Shown: one piece after another, positions 7,773 to 16,886 of the stretch
Layout: each line of letters starts with the position of its first letter
How positions within the stretch are numbered: the stretch's first letter is position 1
Source of the DNA: Acidaminococcaceae bacterium
Lineage (GTDB): Bacteria > Bacillota > Negativicutes > Acidaminococcales > Acidaminococcaceae
Assembly (NCBI GenBank): GCA_022653215.1
Contig: JALCSJ010000002.1
Coordinates: 1 to 39,814 of the forward strand
Reading direction: 5' to 3'
Length of the DNA stretch: 39,814 bases
Notes under the pieces: generated by a model
What the model was told of the DNA's origin: nothing
Database searches by the model: none
The model's input: only the letters and a program-made list of their open reading frames with translations
Program-made: the position numbers and the translations under genes

Positions 7773-8699
7773 TTACTCCACTTTTTTTATTTTTATTTCC
7801 ACAATTGCATTATGAGTATCAGCTAAAACATTATCCGGAATCTTCAACGGCATCTTTAATTCCACGTCTCCCGTAATCTTATCCAGTACTACCGGAGCCA
7901 TCTTGATGAACTGAATGTTGCCCAAAAGCCTCGGTTCAGCTGTTAGTTTAACTTTGTCCGGAGTTATTTTAATACTGGCCACCTGAAAACCTGCAGGCAG
8001 ACTGCCTGATAAATCAGCCTTAATAGGAACAGTATTGGTACCCAGCTGTTTAACCACAACTACAGAAACTTTTACTTTACCGGGTTGAATATGAACATCA
8101 TACATTTCCCTGCCGTCTTTGTTTAAGGCAACTACAGTAGCCTCGTCTTCAAAGCTTTTCTCTTTATTGCTGATATCAACCAGGACAACTACTTTGCTTA
8201 CTGCGTCTACCCTGGCACCGGCCCCTTTTAAAGTAACCGTGGCAGGATCTAATTCCATTTTTCCCACGGTAATGCCACTGTTAGGCACCCCTACTATTCT
8301 AGGTTCAATTTCTACTTTCTTTTCTTTTACTGCATCAACTTCCAGTTCAATTCTTTCGGGCATAATTTCAACTATTTCCCCAAAAGTGCTTCTGGCCTGA
8401 ACAATATATAATCCTTTGCCTGCTTTGGCATCAGTAAAATCAACATAAGCCTGAACAGAATCATCGGTCAGAGCAGAAAGCTGTGATCTAGGACCGCTGA
8501 CTTTTACCTTAACATTTTCCGGCAAGTAATTTACTACCATGTTAGACGATAAATTACTGGTACTTACAGGAACAGAAAAAGTTCTTGTTATAAAAGGATT
8601 TTGCTCATTCATTACGTAAACCCAAAGCACGCAAGCTACGATTACGGACATGATCCTAATAAACCAAACATTCCCATGCAAACTATTTTTTGGCAGCAT
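7773..8699 (-). CDS. cdaR: YbbR-domain regulator of the diadenylate cyclase
   Basis: A 308-residue protein with a single N-terminal membrane helix (about WFIRIMSVIVACVLWVYVM) followed by several YbbR repeats in the extracytoplasmic part, each with a V-x-V-x-G-P/L-like core such as VKVKVSGPRSQL and VTLKGAGARVD. CdaR binds and tunes the membrane cyclase CdaA. The ORF track starts at 8720, but a strong AAGGAGG lies 6 nt ahead of the ATG at 8699 (MLPKNSL), giving a 17-nt overlap with the end of cdaA and therefore translational coupling. glmM, the usual third gene of cda operons, is absent here. Confidence 0.92.
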   Translation of the reverse strand: MLPKNSLHGNVWFIRIMSVIVACVLWVYVMNEQNPFITRTFSVPVSTSNLSSNMVVNYLPENVKVKVSGPRSQLSALTDDSVQAYVDFTDAKAGKGLYIVQARSTFGEIVEIMPERIELEVDAVKEKKVEIEPRIVGVPNSGITVGKMELDPATVTLKGAGARVDAVSKVVVLVDISNKEKSFEDEATVVALNKDGREMYDVHIQPGKVKVSVVVVKQLGTNTVPIKADLSGSLPAGFQVASIKITPDKVKLTAEPRLLGNIQFIKMAPVVLDKITGDVELKMPLKIPDNVLADTHNAIVEIKIKKVE

Positions 8700-9552
8700 T
8701 GGTGTCCTCCTTCTCTTCACTGTGTTGAGAAGTGAACCCTTTAAATTTCAACATAATAGAATCTTTCCAATTCAGCATTGGCTGCTTCATAACAGGTCTT
8801 AACAATGCTTTGACATCTTTATTCGTCAGATACCGCTGGAGTCCTCCGCCTCTTGCCAAAGAAATTGTACCGGTTTCTTCACTGACTACCAGTACTAAAG
8901 CATCAGTCTGTTCGGAAAGTCCGATTGCTGCTCTGTGCCTGGTACCAAGTTCCTGGCTAAGATTTCTGGCCTCAGTTAAAGGCAGCAGACAGCTTGCTGC
9001 CACGATTCTATTACCACGAACAATAACTGCGCCATCATGAAGGGGCGTATTGGGGATGAAAATATTTTCAAATAATTCTGCGCTGATTAATCCATCTATT
9101 TGAATACCGGTTTCTATATAATCTCCCAGTCCTGTTTCTCTTTCAAAAACAATTAAAGCACCAATCCTGTGTCTGCTGAGGCTGTCAGCTGTGGCAGCTA
9201 CTGCATCCAACATATTTTCTACCTGAAATTCATTTAAAAGGGTACTTTTCCGAAACAGTTTACCACGGCCGATTTGTTCCAGGGCACGGCGTAATTCCGG
9301 CTGAAACACTACGGGCAAGGCGAACATTACCACAGTCATAAATTTTTCCAGCAGCCAATTAATAACGTATAAATTCAGCCATTTGCTGACTAACATAACT
9401 GCCAACAAGACCAGTAAACCTTTAAATAAGGATGCCGCTCTGGTATCCTTCAGCATTTGGTACAATTTGTTCAGAAAAAAAGCAACCAGAAAAATATCTA
9501 ATATGTCTAAAAAAGTAATTGTATGTAAGACACCTTGTATCTGTCCTGCCAC
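8683..9552 (-). CDS. cdaA: Diadenylate cyclase CdaA
   Basis: About 289 residues with three N-terminal membrane helices and a DisA_N-type cyclase domain. The catalytic motifs are visible as LHDGAVIVRG and LGTRHRAAIGLSE. CdaA condenses two ATP into c-di-AMP and releases two pyrophosphates; c-di-AMP controls osmolyte and potassium balance and cell-wall homeostasis. The ORF track's GTG at 9561 shares its first base with the AGGAGG ribosome site, so it cannot be the start. GTG at 9552 (8 nt spacing) is best; TTG at 9555 is possible. First gene of the cdaA-cdaR-FAD-ppaC unit. Confidence 0.95.
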   Translation of the reverse strand: MAGQIQGVLHTITFLDILDIFLVAFFLNKLYQMLKDTRAASLFKGLLVLLAVMLVSKWLNLYVINWLLEKFMTVVMFALPVVFQPELRRALEQIGRGKLFRKSTLLNEFQVENMLDAVAATADSLSRHRIGALIVFERETGLGDYIETGIQIDGLISAELFENIFIPNTPLHDGAVIVRGNRIVAASCLLPLTEARNLSQELGTRHRAAIGLSEQTDALVLVVSEETGTISLARGGGLQRYLTNKDVKALLRPVMKQPMLNWKDSIMLKFKGFTSQHSEEKEDTNAAKK

Positions 9553-9601
9553 CAAAGCCACCTCCTCTGTGAATTTATCTCTAAATATGATTATACAAAA
9601 T

Positions 9602-9630
9602 ATTGTAGCACTTTGTCACGCATATAACAA
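9602..9630 (-). promoter_or_regulatory. Probable promoter of the cdaA unit
   Basis: On the minus strand TTGTTA (9630-9625), 17 bp, then TACAAT (9607-9602) with TG in the extended -10 position. A second overlapping candidate uses TGACAA and a TATAAT about 18 bp further on. Either fits an untranslated leader of a few tens of bases before cdaA. Confidence 0.55.
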
Positions 9631-9683
9631 AATCTTTTGGCAATGGTCACAAAAAAATCATTTTCTCTTATCATGGCTTAGTA

Positions 9684-9711
9684 TTGACAACCTCACCTGA
9701 TGTGATAAAAT
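9684..9711 (+). promoter_or_regulatory. Promoter of the M20 amidohydrolase gene
   Basis: TTGACA (9684-9689), a 16-bp spacer, and TAAAAT (9706-9711) preceded by TG at the extended -10 position; 37 nt upstream of the ATG. Divergent from the cdaA promoter. Confidence 0.6.
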
Positions 9712-9748
9712 TTACTTCATAATCCTAACTAATTTGGAGGGTAAACCC

Positions 9749-11002
9749 ATGGATATAAACAAACTGGTGGAAGCCAATTTTCAAGAGGCAGTAGTCTTGC
9801 GCCGTTATTTCCATACTCATCCTGAAATGAGCGGTAAAGAATTAAAAACTGTAGCATATATTGATGCTTATTTGCAAAAGCTGGGCATCAAAAGTATTGT
9901 TGTGGAAAATGGCGGTGTATTAGGGGTTTTAGACAGCGGCAAAAAAGGTAAAACTTTGCTGATTCGTTCTGATATCGATGCTTTACCCATTGAGGAAAAT
10001 CCCAACAATCTTAAGCAGAAGAAAATTTGCTGTTCTCCCATAAAAGGTCTGTCACATGGCTGCGGTCATGATTGTCATATGGCTATGTCACTTACTGCTG
10101 CTAAGATTTTAGCAGCAAACAAAGACGCCTGGCAGGGTTCTGTGGTATTTTGCTTTGAACGGGGAGAAGAAACCGGTGGCAACATACGTTATTTACTTCC
10201 CTATTTAGTAAATAAATCCCACCTCCATATTGATGGTTGTTATTCCACCCACGTACGGTGGGACATTCCTGCAGGCAAAGTTATGGTCATGCCCGGTGCA
10301 ACTATGGCCGGCGGGTTCGGTTTCACCATCAAACTTCTTGGTAAATTCGGTCATGGAGCTCGTCCCGACCTAGCCATTAATCCCATTGACTGTTTTGTGG
10401 CTATTTACGAGGACCTTAAAGCTTTTCGCCTACAGGTTGACCCCAGAGAATGGCTCACTTATTCTATCGGTCAGTTAGAAGGTGGCCACACCTATAATAT
10501 AATCGAAGGGAATTTAACCTTCGGCGGTTCCTGCCGCTTTTTCAATATGGAAAAAGCCGGCAGTCATTTCCAAAACTTTTTATTAAAATCTCTAGAAAAG
10601 AATGGGGCTCTTTATAATTGCCAATATGAAATTCCCTATATGCCTGACCCTCTCTATCCTACAACCTGTGACCCGGTTTGTGAGTCCCTCTGCGAAAAAG
10701 CTGTGACTAAATATTTAGGTGCTGATGCCAATTACAAAGTTGACCCTTGGATGGCTTCGGAAACTTTCTCCTGCTACATGCAGTTATTTCCTGGAGTTCA
10801 TACTTTTACAGGCATTGCCAATGAGGCTACCGGCTGCGGCGCACCTCACCACACTCCGGAATTTGATGTAGACGAATCAGGTCTGAAAGCCGGCATAACC
10901 ATGGCCCTAGGCTACGCACTGGAATTTTTAAACACCGACTTCAATACAAACTTCCGTCCTACCACTGAACCGGTAGAAAAATTAGCCGCCAGAAATGTGT
11001 AA
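9749..11002 (+). CDS. M20 family amidohydrolase / metallopeptidase
   Basis: A 417-residue M20D-type hydrolase. Metal-site motifs are visible: RSDIDALPIEE, then GLSHGCGHDCHMAM with the Cys/His ligands, CFERGEETGGN with the general-base Glu pair, and APHHTPEFDVDE near the C-terminus. Relatives include aminoacylases, hippurate hydrolase, AbgB-type and IAA-amino-acid hydrolases; all remove an acyl group from an N-acyl amino acid or peptide-like substrate. Substrate here cannot be fixed from sequence. The ORF track starts at a TTG that precedes the GGAGGG; ATG 9749, 7 nt after it, is used. It converges on argH through a shared terminator. An acetylornithine-deacetylase role is conceivable from location only. 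Confidence 0.87.
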   Translation: MDINKLVEANFQEAVVLRRYFHTHPEMSGKELKTVAYIDAYLQKLGIKSIVVENGGVLGVLDSGKKGKTLLIRSDIDALPIEENPNNLKQKKICCSPIKGLSHGCGHDCHMAMSLTAAKILAANKDAWQGSVVFCFERGEETGGNIRYLLPYLVNKSHLHIDGCYSTHVRWDIPAGKVMVMPGATMAGGFGFTIKLLGKFGHGARPDLAINPIDCFVAIYEDLKAFRLQVDPREWLTYSIGQLEGGHTYNIIEGNLTFGGSCRFFNMEKAGSHFQNFLLKSLEKNGALYNCQYEIPYMPDPLYPTTCDPVCESLCEKAVTKYLGADANYKVDPWMASETFSCYMQLFPGVHTFTGIANEATGCGAPHHTPEFDVDESGLKAGITMALGYALEFLNTDFNTNFRPTTEPVEKLAARNV

Positions 11003-11057
11003 GCTTAGATACGAATATAACCATAGTTGAAGATCTAGTCTACGGCGGACACGAAAA

Positions 11058-11100
11058 GAGCTATAACATAATGAGTCTTTATCATTGTGTTATAGCTTCT
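11058..11100. terminator. Bidirectional terminator between the amidohydrolase and argH (palindromic repeat copy A)
   Basis: AGCTATAACATAATGA (11059-11074) pairs with TCATTGTGTTATAGCT (11082-11097), with one G-U pair, followed by TCTTTT on the plus strand and CTCTTTT on the minus strand. A near copy with a compensatory change lies at 35729-35771. It can end both convergent units. Confidence 0.78.
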
Positions 11101-11104
11101 TTTG

Positions 11105-12517
11105 TTATAGCTTCTTAAGTTTTTTCTTTAGTACCTTTTTCTGGTCAGAAACAATTTTCTTGTCCAGAACCAATTGCTTGGCAGTTTGGCTGTAAGCAGG
11201 TCCTCCGTAGGAAGTCCTGGCAGCTACACAGTTTTCCGGTTTCAAGGCCTCCAGTAAATCTGCCTCGAACAAAGGTGAAAACTTCTTGTATTCAGCCAAA
11301 GAAATTTCCGGCAGGAACTTGCCCTGCTCTATAGCGTACGCCACACACTTGCCAACCACAGAATGAGCCTCTCGGAAAGGAAAACCCTTCTTAACAAGAT
11401 AATCAGCCAAATCTGTGGCATTGGAAAAGTCCTTGTGTACGGCTGCGGCCATTTTCTCCTTATTGACTCGCATGGTCAAAAGCATATCTCTGTATACTGT
11501 TAAGGAGAATTTAACCGTATCAACCGCATCAAAGAACCCTTCTTTATCTTCTTGCAGGTCTTTGTTATAAGCCAGCGGCAACCCCTTTAAGGTCGTCATG
11601 AGTGCCATCAAATGTCCGTAGACTCTACCTGTTTTTCCTCGAACCAGTTCGGAAATATCCGGATTTTTCTTCTGCGGCATCATGGATGAACCGGTAGCAA
11701 AACCATCGTCCAGCTCAATAAAGCCAAATTCCGTAGAAGACCACAGACACAATTCCTCACTGAGCCTGGACATATGCATCATCAGAAGTGACCCTGCAGA
11801 CAAAAAGTCCAGCACATAGTCACGGTCACTGACAGCATCCATGCTGTTGCCATAAACCTGACTAAAGTTAAGTTCTTTGGCAACTTGAAATCTATCGATA
11901 GGTAAAGTAGTCCCGGCAATGGCACCTGCCCCCAAAGGCATAATGTCAGCACCTTCCCAGACACCTTCCAGCCGCTTAAAATCTCTGGTCAGCATATTGA
12001 AATAAGCCAGCAGATGATGAGCAAAAGTAATGGGCTGAGCTCTTTGCAGATGAGTATAACCGGGCATCAAGGTTTTTTGATGCTTTTTGGCTAAAGTTAA
12101 AAGAGCCTCTTCAAAAGCAATCAAGAGTTCCATAACCTCTGTCACAGTTTTCTTCATATACATATGCATATCAAGAGCAACTTGATCATTACGGCTGCGA
12201 GCGGTATGAAGTCTTTCCCCCGGTTTGCCGATAGCTTCCGTGAGTCTGGCTTCCACATTCATGTGAATATCTTCCAAACCCACATCAAACTTAAATTTAC
12301 CGGCTTTAATATCAGCTAATATTTTTTCCAGGCCTTTGACGATTGCGTCACCGTCCTGCTGAGAAATAATACCGGTTTTAGCCAGCATATGGGCATGAGC
12401 AATACTGCCCCTGATATCTTCATGATACAAGCGCTTATCATATTCAATTGATGCATTAAAAGCATCCACCAAGGCATTGGTATCCTTGCTGAATCTGCCA
12501 CCCCAGAGTTTTGCCAT
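11105..12517 (-). CDS. argH: Argininosuccinate lyase
   Basis: A 470-residue fumarase/aspartase-superfamily lyase. The start is [24 protein letters not shown]; the signature GSSMMPQKKNPD is present, as are TARSRNDQVALD and the PGYTHLQRAQP catalytic region. It splits argininosuccinate into arginine and fumarate, the last step of arginine synthesis. The C-terminus carries a Lys-rich extension, DQKKVLKKKLKKL, whose last codons lie in a 14-nt direct repeat of the terminator arm. The start overlaps the argG stop by one base (TAATG), indicating coupled translation. Last gene of argBDFGH. Confidence 0.97.
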   Translation of the reverse strand: MAKLWGGRFSKDTNALVDAFNASIEYDKRLYHEDIRGSIAHAHMLAKTGIISQQDGDAIVKGLEKILADIKAGKFKFDVGLEDIHMNVEARLTEAIGKPGERLHTARSRNDQVALDMHMYMKKTVTEVMELLIAFEEALLTLAKKHQKTLMPGYTHLQRAQPITFAHHLLAYFNMLTRDFKRLEGVWEGADIMPLGAGAIAGTTLPIDRFQVAKELNFSQVYGNSMDAVSDRDYVLDFLSAGSLLMMHMSRLSEELCLWSSTEFGFIELDDGFATGSSMMPQKKNPDISELVRGKTGRVYGHLMALMTTLKGLPLAYNKDLQEDKEGFFDAVDTVKFSLTVYRDMLLTMRVNKEKMAAAVHKDFSNATDLADYLVKKGFPFREAHSVVGKCVAYAIEQGKFLPEISLAEYKKFSPLFEADLLEALKPENCVAARTSYGGPAYSQTAKQLVLDKKIVSDQKKVLKKKLKKL

Positions 12518-13740
12518 TATTTCAATTTTCCTTGTTTCATTAAAGCACGAACAGCCAGAGGCAGTCCGAACAAAGTAATAAAGCCCTTAGCATCTGTTTG
12601 ATCATAAACATCATCAGCACCGAATGTTACATATTCTTGGCTATATAAGGAATATGGGCTCTTAGAACCGGCAGTAATCATATTACCCTTGTATAACTTC
12701 ACACGAACAGTACCGGTTACGGTTTTTTGGGTTTCGTCAACAAAAGCCTGCAAAGCTTCTCTCAAAGGAGAGAACCACATGCCATCATAAACCAGTTCAG
12801 CATATCTTACAGAAATAAGTTCCTTGTAATTATAAGTAGCTCTGTCTAAGCAGATATTTTCCAATTCATTATGAGCATAATAAATAATAGCTCCGCCGGG
12901 ATTTTCATAAACGCCCCGGTCTTTCATGCCTACCAAACGGTTTTCAACCATATCGGCAATACCGATACCATTGCGTTTGCCAATAGCATTCAATTCTTTA
13001 ACAATGCCTGCAGGAGAATATTCCTTGCCGTTAACAGCTACAGGAACACCTTCCTTAAATTCGATTTCTACATATTCATCTTTATCAGGAGCATTTTCCG
13101 GAATATTGGTAACGGTGAAAATCTCAGATTTTGGTTCATTCCAAGGATCTTCCAAATCGCTGCCTTCATGGGATAAATGCCAAAGATTACGGTCCATACT
13201 GTAATCCTTTTTCTTGGTTACAGGCACAGGAATACCATGAGCTGCTGCGTAATCAATTTCTTCGTCACGGGATTTCAAATTCCATTCACGCCAGGGAGCG
13301 ATGATTTGGATTTCCGGAGCCAAAGCTTTGATGCCCAGTTCAAAACGAACTTGGTCATTTCCTTTACCGGTTGCGCCATGGCAAATAGCATCTGCCCCTT
13401 CTTTTTTAGCAATCTCTACAAGATGCTTAGCAATAACAGGACGGGCAAAAGAAGTACCCAGTAAATATTTCTTTTCATAAACAGCACCTGCTTTAACAGT
13501 AGGCCAAACATAGTCTTTAATAAATTCTTCGGTCAAATCCATAATGTAGCATTTGCTGGCACCGGATTTAATGGCCTTATCGTGAACAGGATCCAGTTCA
13601 TCACCTTGGCCTACGTCAGCGCAGGCAGCAATAACTTCGCAATTATTATAATTTTCTTTTAACCAGGGGATAATAATAGAAGTATCTAATCCTCCTGAAT
13701 ATGCCAGTACAACTTTCTTAATGTCTTCTTTCTTTTTCAT
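12517..13740 (-). CDS. argG: Argininosuccinate synthase
   Basis: 407 residues with the N-type ATP pyrophosphatase P-loop [18 protein letters not shown] and [18 protein letters not shown], both diagnostic. It ligates citrulline and aspartate with ATP going to AMP and PPi, yielding argininosuccinate. GGGAGG lies 6 nt ahead of the ATG. The 67-nt gap to argF contains a palindrome that could be a hairpin or second regulator site, so argGH may be partly independent of argBDF. Length is normal for the family. Confidence 0.97.
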   Translation of the reverse strand: MKKKEDIKKVVLAYSGGLDTSIIIPWLKENYNNCEVIAACADVGQGDELDPVHDKAIKSGASKCYIMDLTEEFIKDYVWPTVKAGAVYEKKYLLGTSFARPVIAKHLVEIAKKEGADAICHGATGKGNDQVRFELGIKALAPEIQIIAPWREWNLKSRDEEIDYAAAHGIPVPVTKKKDYSMDRNLWHLSHEGSDLEDPWNEPKSEIFTVTNIPENAPDKDEYVEIEFKEGVPVAVNGKEYSPAGIVKELNAIGKRNGIGIADMVENRLVGMKDRGVYENPGGAIIYYAHNELENICLDRATYNYKELISVRYAELVYDGMWFSPLREALQAFVDETQKTVTGTVRVKLYKGNMITAGSKSPYSLYSQEYVTFGADDVYDQTDAKGFITLFGLPLAVRALMKQGKLK

Positions 13741-13774
13741 TTAAAAGCCTCCCGTGTTATTCTGTGTATTTAGC

Positions 13775-13794
13775 AAATGAAGAAATCTTCATTT
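13775..13794. promoter_or_regulatory. Palindrome in the argF-argG gap
   Basis: AAATGAAGA-AA-TCTTCATTT, 9-bp perfect arms, about 35 nt upstream of the argG start. The TGAAG/CTTCA arms resemble an ARG box (TGAATWWWWATTCA) with a changed position on each side; it could equally form an mRNA hairpin. No clear promoter accompanies it. Confidence 0.35.
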
Positions 13795-13807
13795 CACTTA
13801 TTAATTA

Positions 13808-14749
13808 TTATAGTACTTCGTCGCTCATGAGCAAAGCCATAATGGCTTTTTGCACATGAAGTCTGTTTTCTGCCTCATCAAAAACGGCAGAATGTTTTCC
13901 TTCAATTACTTCCTCGGTAATTTCTTCACCACGGTGAGCCGGCAGGCAATGAAGCACCATTGCATCAGGTCTTGCCGTAGCTAAAAGTTCTGCATTAATC
14001 TGATAATCATGAAGAGCTTTCATACGCACTTCACGCTCTGCTTCCTCCCCCATGGAAGCCCAAACATCGGTATAGAGAACATCAGCTCCCTTAGCTGCAT
14101 CAAACATATCCTCTTCTACAGTAATAGTAGCACCGGTAGCCTTAGCATCTTCTTGTGCCTGTTGAAGAATCTGGGGATTAGGCTGATAGCCTTTAGGACT
14201 GGCACAAACCATGTTCATGCCAACCTTGGCGCAGGCAAACATCAAAGAATGAGCCATATTATTCCCATCACCTACGTAAACAAGTTTCCTGCCTTTCAGG
14301 ACTTCTTTATATTCCAGGACCGTGAATATATCTGTTAAGGCCTGGCAGGGATGGAGCAAATCCGTTAACCCGTTAATAACAGGAACAGAAGCATACTTGG
14401 CTAATTCTTTAACTGCTTCATGGGAGAAAGTCCTGATCATAATTCCGTCTACAAATCTGGACAAAACTCTGGCCGTGTCTTTAACCGGTTCCCCTCTGCC
14501 AATCTGAGAAGTAGCTTCACTCATATAAATAGGATGTCCCCCTAATTGATGAAACCCTGTTTCAAAAGATACTCTCGTACGGGTAGAAGCCTTGGAAAAA
14601 ATCATAGCTAAGGTTTTACCCTTTAAATATTCATGGGGTTCTCCCGCCTTTTGTTTACGCTTTATTTTTTTAGATACATCTAATATAGTCGCAACTTCAC
14701 CCACGGACAAATCATGGATAGAAATTAAGTCTTTATTTTTTAATCCCAT
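13808..14749 (-). CDS. argF: Ornithine carbamoyltransferase
   Basis: 313 residues, the standard length. The carbamoyl-phosphate motif is seen in FSKASTRTRVSFETG, the second site in HPCQALTD, and the ornithine-binding loop in MVLHCLPAHRGEEI. It makes citrulline from ornithine and carbamoyl phosphate. The catabolic arcB type cannot be strictly excluded from sequence, but the position inside argBDFGH makes the biosynthetic role likely. A GAGG is the only ribosome signal, so initiation may depend partly on coupling with argD, which ends 18 nt upstream. Confidence 0.95.
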   Translation of the reverse strand: MGLKNKDLISIHDLSVGEVATILDVSKKIKRKQKAGEPHEYLKGKTLAMIFSKASTRTRVSFETGFHQLGGHPIYMSEATSQIGRGEPVKDTARVLSRFVDGIMIRTFSHEAVKELAKYASVPVINGLTDLLHPCQALTDIFTVLEYKEVLKGRKLVYVGDGNNMAHSLMFACAKVGMNMVCASPKGYQPNPQILQQAQEDAKATGATITVEEDMFDAAKGADVLYTDVWASMGEEAEREVRMKALHDYQINAELLATARPDAMVLHCLPAHRGEEITEEVIEGKHSAVFDEAENRLHVQKAIMALLMSDEVL

Positions 14750-14767
14750 TTTTTAACCTCATCCCTT

Positions 14768-15958
14768 TTAGAATTCCTGGAAGATTTCTCCCAAGGCAGC
14801 AATTAAACCATCGATTTCCGCTTTGCTGATAATAAGAGGAGGAACGAAACGCAGGACATTTCCTACTGTGCAATTGATAATGAAACCTTTGGCCAGACAT
14901 TTATCCACTACAGGAGCACCGGGTTTAGCCAGTTCCATGCCAAGAATCAGGCCTGAACCTCTCACATCGGTAATTTTATCAGGATACTTAGCCTGAAGTT
15001 CCTGCATCTTTGTTTTGAAGTACGTGCCTTGCTTAACAACAGCATCTAATATGTGATTGTCTTGTAAAGCACATAAGGTTGCATAAGATGCAGCGCAGGC
15101 TAAAACATTGCCACCGAAGGTGGTGCCATGGTCACCGGGTTTAAATACATGAGCCAGTTTATCATCTACAGCAAAAGCACCCATGGGAATTCCGCCGCCA
15201 ATGGCTTTAGCCATAGTCATAATATCGGGTTTTACTCCGGATAACATCCAGGCAAACCATTTGCCGCTGCGGCAAACACCGGTCTGAACTTCATCCATAA
15301 TCAGAAGAGCATCATGTTTTTCGCATAACTCTTTGGCCTTAGCCAGATACCCGTCAGGAGGTACATGTACGCCCCCTTCACCTTGAATGGGTTCTAACAA
15401 TAGGCCGCAGACTTCGTCATCCATAGCTTTTTCCAAAGCGTCCATATCACCATAAGGGACATAGGAAAAACCTACAGGTAGAGGTCCTAACCCTTCATGA
15501 TAATGTTCTTGGCCGGTAGCAGTTAAAGTTTCCATTGTCCTGCCATGGAAAGATTCCAAGGCCGTAACGAATTTAAACTTCTTAGGATTTTTACCTGTGC
15601 CGTATTTCAATGCTAATTTAATAGCACCTTCGTTTGCTTCTGCACCACTATTGCAAAGGAACACTTTGTCAAAAGTACTTACTTCACTGATTTTAGCTAC
15701 GCATTTAGCCTGAATCTCTGTGTAATATAAATTGGAACAATGAATCAGTTTTCCTGCTTGTTCGCAAATAGCTTTTACCACAGCAGGATAAGCATAACCC
15801 AAAGCATTAACAGCAATCCCTGCAAAGAAATCAGTATATTCCTTGCCATCTGCATCGTATAATTTAGTCCCTACGCCATGATCCAAGGCAATTTTATTTC
15901 TAATAAATACCGGCAAATAATATTTCTCAGTCATGTCCATTATCTCAGTAGTATTCAT
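14768..15958 (-). CDS. argD: Acetylornithine aminotransferase
   Basis: 396 residues, class III PLP aminotransferase. Visible features are [47 protein letters not shown] and the PLP lysine region [16 protein letters not shown]. It moves the amino group of glutamate to N-acetylglutamate semialdehyde and often doubles as a succinyl-diaminopimelate aminotransferase. Related ornithine aminotransferases are possible, but neighbours argB and argF favour ArgD. GAGGGGG precedes the ATG; 23 nt separate it from argB. Confidence 0.94.
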   Translation of the reverse strand: MNTTEIMDMTEKYYLPVFIRNKIALDHGVGTKLYDADGKEYTDFFAGIAVNALGYAYPAVVKAICEQAGKLIHCSNLYYTEIQAKCVAKISEVSTFDKVFLCNSGAEANEGAIKLALKYGTGKNPKKFKFVTALESFHGRTMETLTATGQEHYHEGLGPLPVGFSYVPYGDMDALEKAMDDEVCGLLLEPIQGEGGVHVPPDGYLAKAKELCEKHDALLIMDEVQTGVCRSGKWFAWMLSGVKPDIMTMAKAIGGGIPMGAFAVDDKLAHVFKPGDHGTTFGGNVLACAASYATLCALQDNHILDAVVKQGTYFKTKMQELQAKYPDKITDVRGSGLILGMELAKPGAPVVDKCLAKGFIINCTVGNVLRFVPPLIISKAEIDGLIAALGEIFQEF

Positions 15959-15981
15959 TTCCTGTCCCCCTCATAATCTTT

Positions 15982-16869
15982 TTATTCTTTAACAACTTCC
16001 GTGCCTACACCTTTGTCGGAGAAAATTTCCTCCAGGATAGTATGCTCTTTACGGCCATCGATAATATGTGTTTTCTCTGCGCCGCCGGATAAAGCAACAA
16101 TGCAGGCTTTTACTTTAGGAATCATGCCTCCGTCTATACTTCCTCGGACAATCAGTTCCTGAGCTTTTTCAAAAGTAAGTGTAGAAATGAAAGAATTTTC
16201 ATCTCTGTAATCTTCGTAAATACCTTTTACATCGGTCAAAACCAAAAGTTTTTCAGCTTTCAGCGCTCCGGCTACTTCACCGGCTACGCTATCGGCATTT
16301 ATATTGTAGGTTTCACCTTCAGAACCTACACCGATAGGAGCAATAACAGGAATATAGCCATTTTTCAGTAAAAGATTGATTAAATCTGTGTTAACGTGTT
16401 CTACATTGCCAACATAACCAATATCAACCAGGTTTACTTCCCCATTTTCATATACATCAGCCAAATGTTTTTTTGCTTCAATCAGATTGGCATCTTTACC
16501 ATTTAAACCGATAGCTTTGCCGCCCAGAACGTTCAATCTGGCAACCAGGTCAGTATTGACTTTTCCTACCAGGGCCATTTCTGCAATGCTTACAGTCTCG
16601 GCATCAGTAACTCTCAGGCCACTGATAAATTCGGATTTTTTACCGGCTTTTTTCAGCATCTCGGTAATTTCCGGGCCACCACCATGGACGACTACAGGGT
16701 GCATTCCGGCACATTGTAGAAAGACAATATCTTGTAAAACTTTAGTTTTAATTTCATCATTGAGCATGGCATTACCACCATACTTTACAACCACTGTTTT
16801 TCCTTTGAAATCTCTAAGATAAGGCAAAGCCTCCACCAAGATATTCATTTGATTCTCTTTAACGTCCAT
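15982..16869 (-). CDS. argB: Acetylglutamate kinase
   Basis: 295 residues, amino-acid-kinase fold: VVVKYGGNAM, VVVHGGGPEI, YNINADSVAGEVAGAL and LTDVKGIYEDY. It phosphorylates N-acetylglutamate, the committed and usually arginine-sensitive step of cyclic pathways. Its N-terminal helix (MNILVEALPYLRDF) is the type associated with hexameric, arginine-inhibited enzymes, so feedback inhibition is plausible. AAAGGAGG lies before the ATG. First gene of the arg cluster, directly below the ARG-box-like operator pair. Confidence 0.96.
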   Translation of the reverse strand: MDVKENQMNILVEALPYLRDFKGKTVVVKYGGNAMLNDEIKTKVLQDIVFLQCAGMHPVVVHGGGPEITEMLKKAGKKSEFISGLRVTDAETVSIAEMALVGKVNTDLVARLNVLGGKAIGLNGKDANLIEAKKHLADVYENGEVNLVDIGYVGNVEHVNTDLINLLLKNGYIPVIAPIGVGSEGETYNINADSVAGEVAGALKAEKLLVLTDVKGIYEDYRDENSFISTLTFEKAQELIVRGSIDGGMIPKVKACIVALSGGAEKTHIIDGRKEHTILEEIFSDKGVGTEVVKE

Positions 16870-16886
16870 TACGTTTCCTCCTTTTA

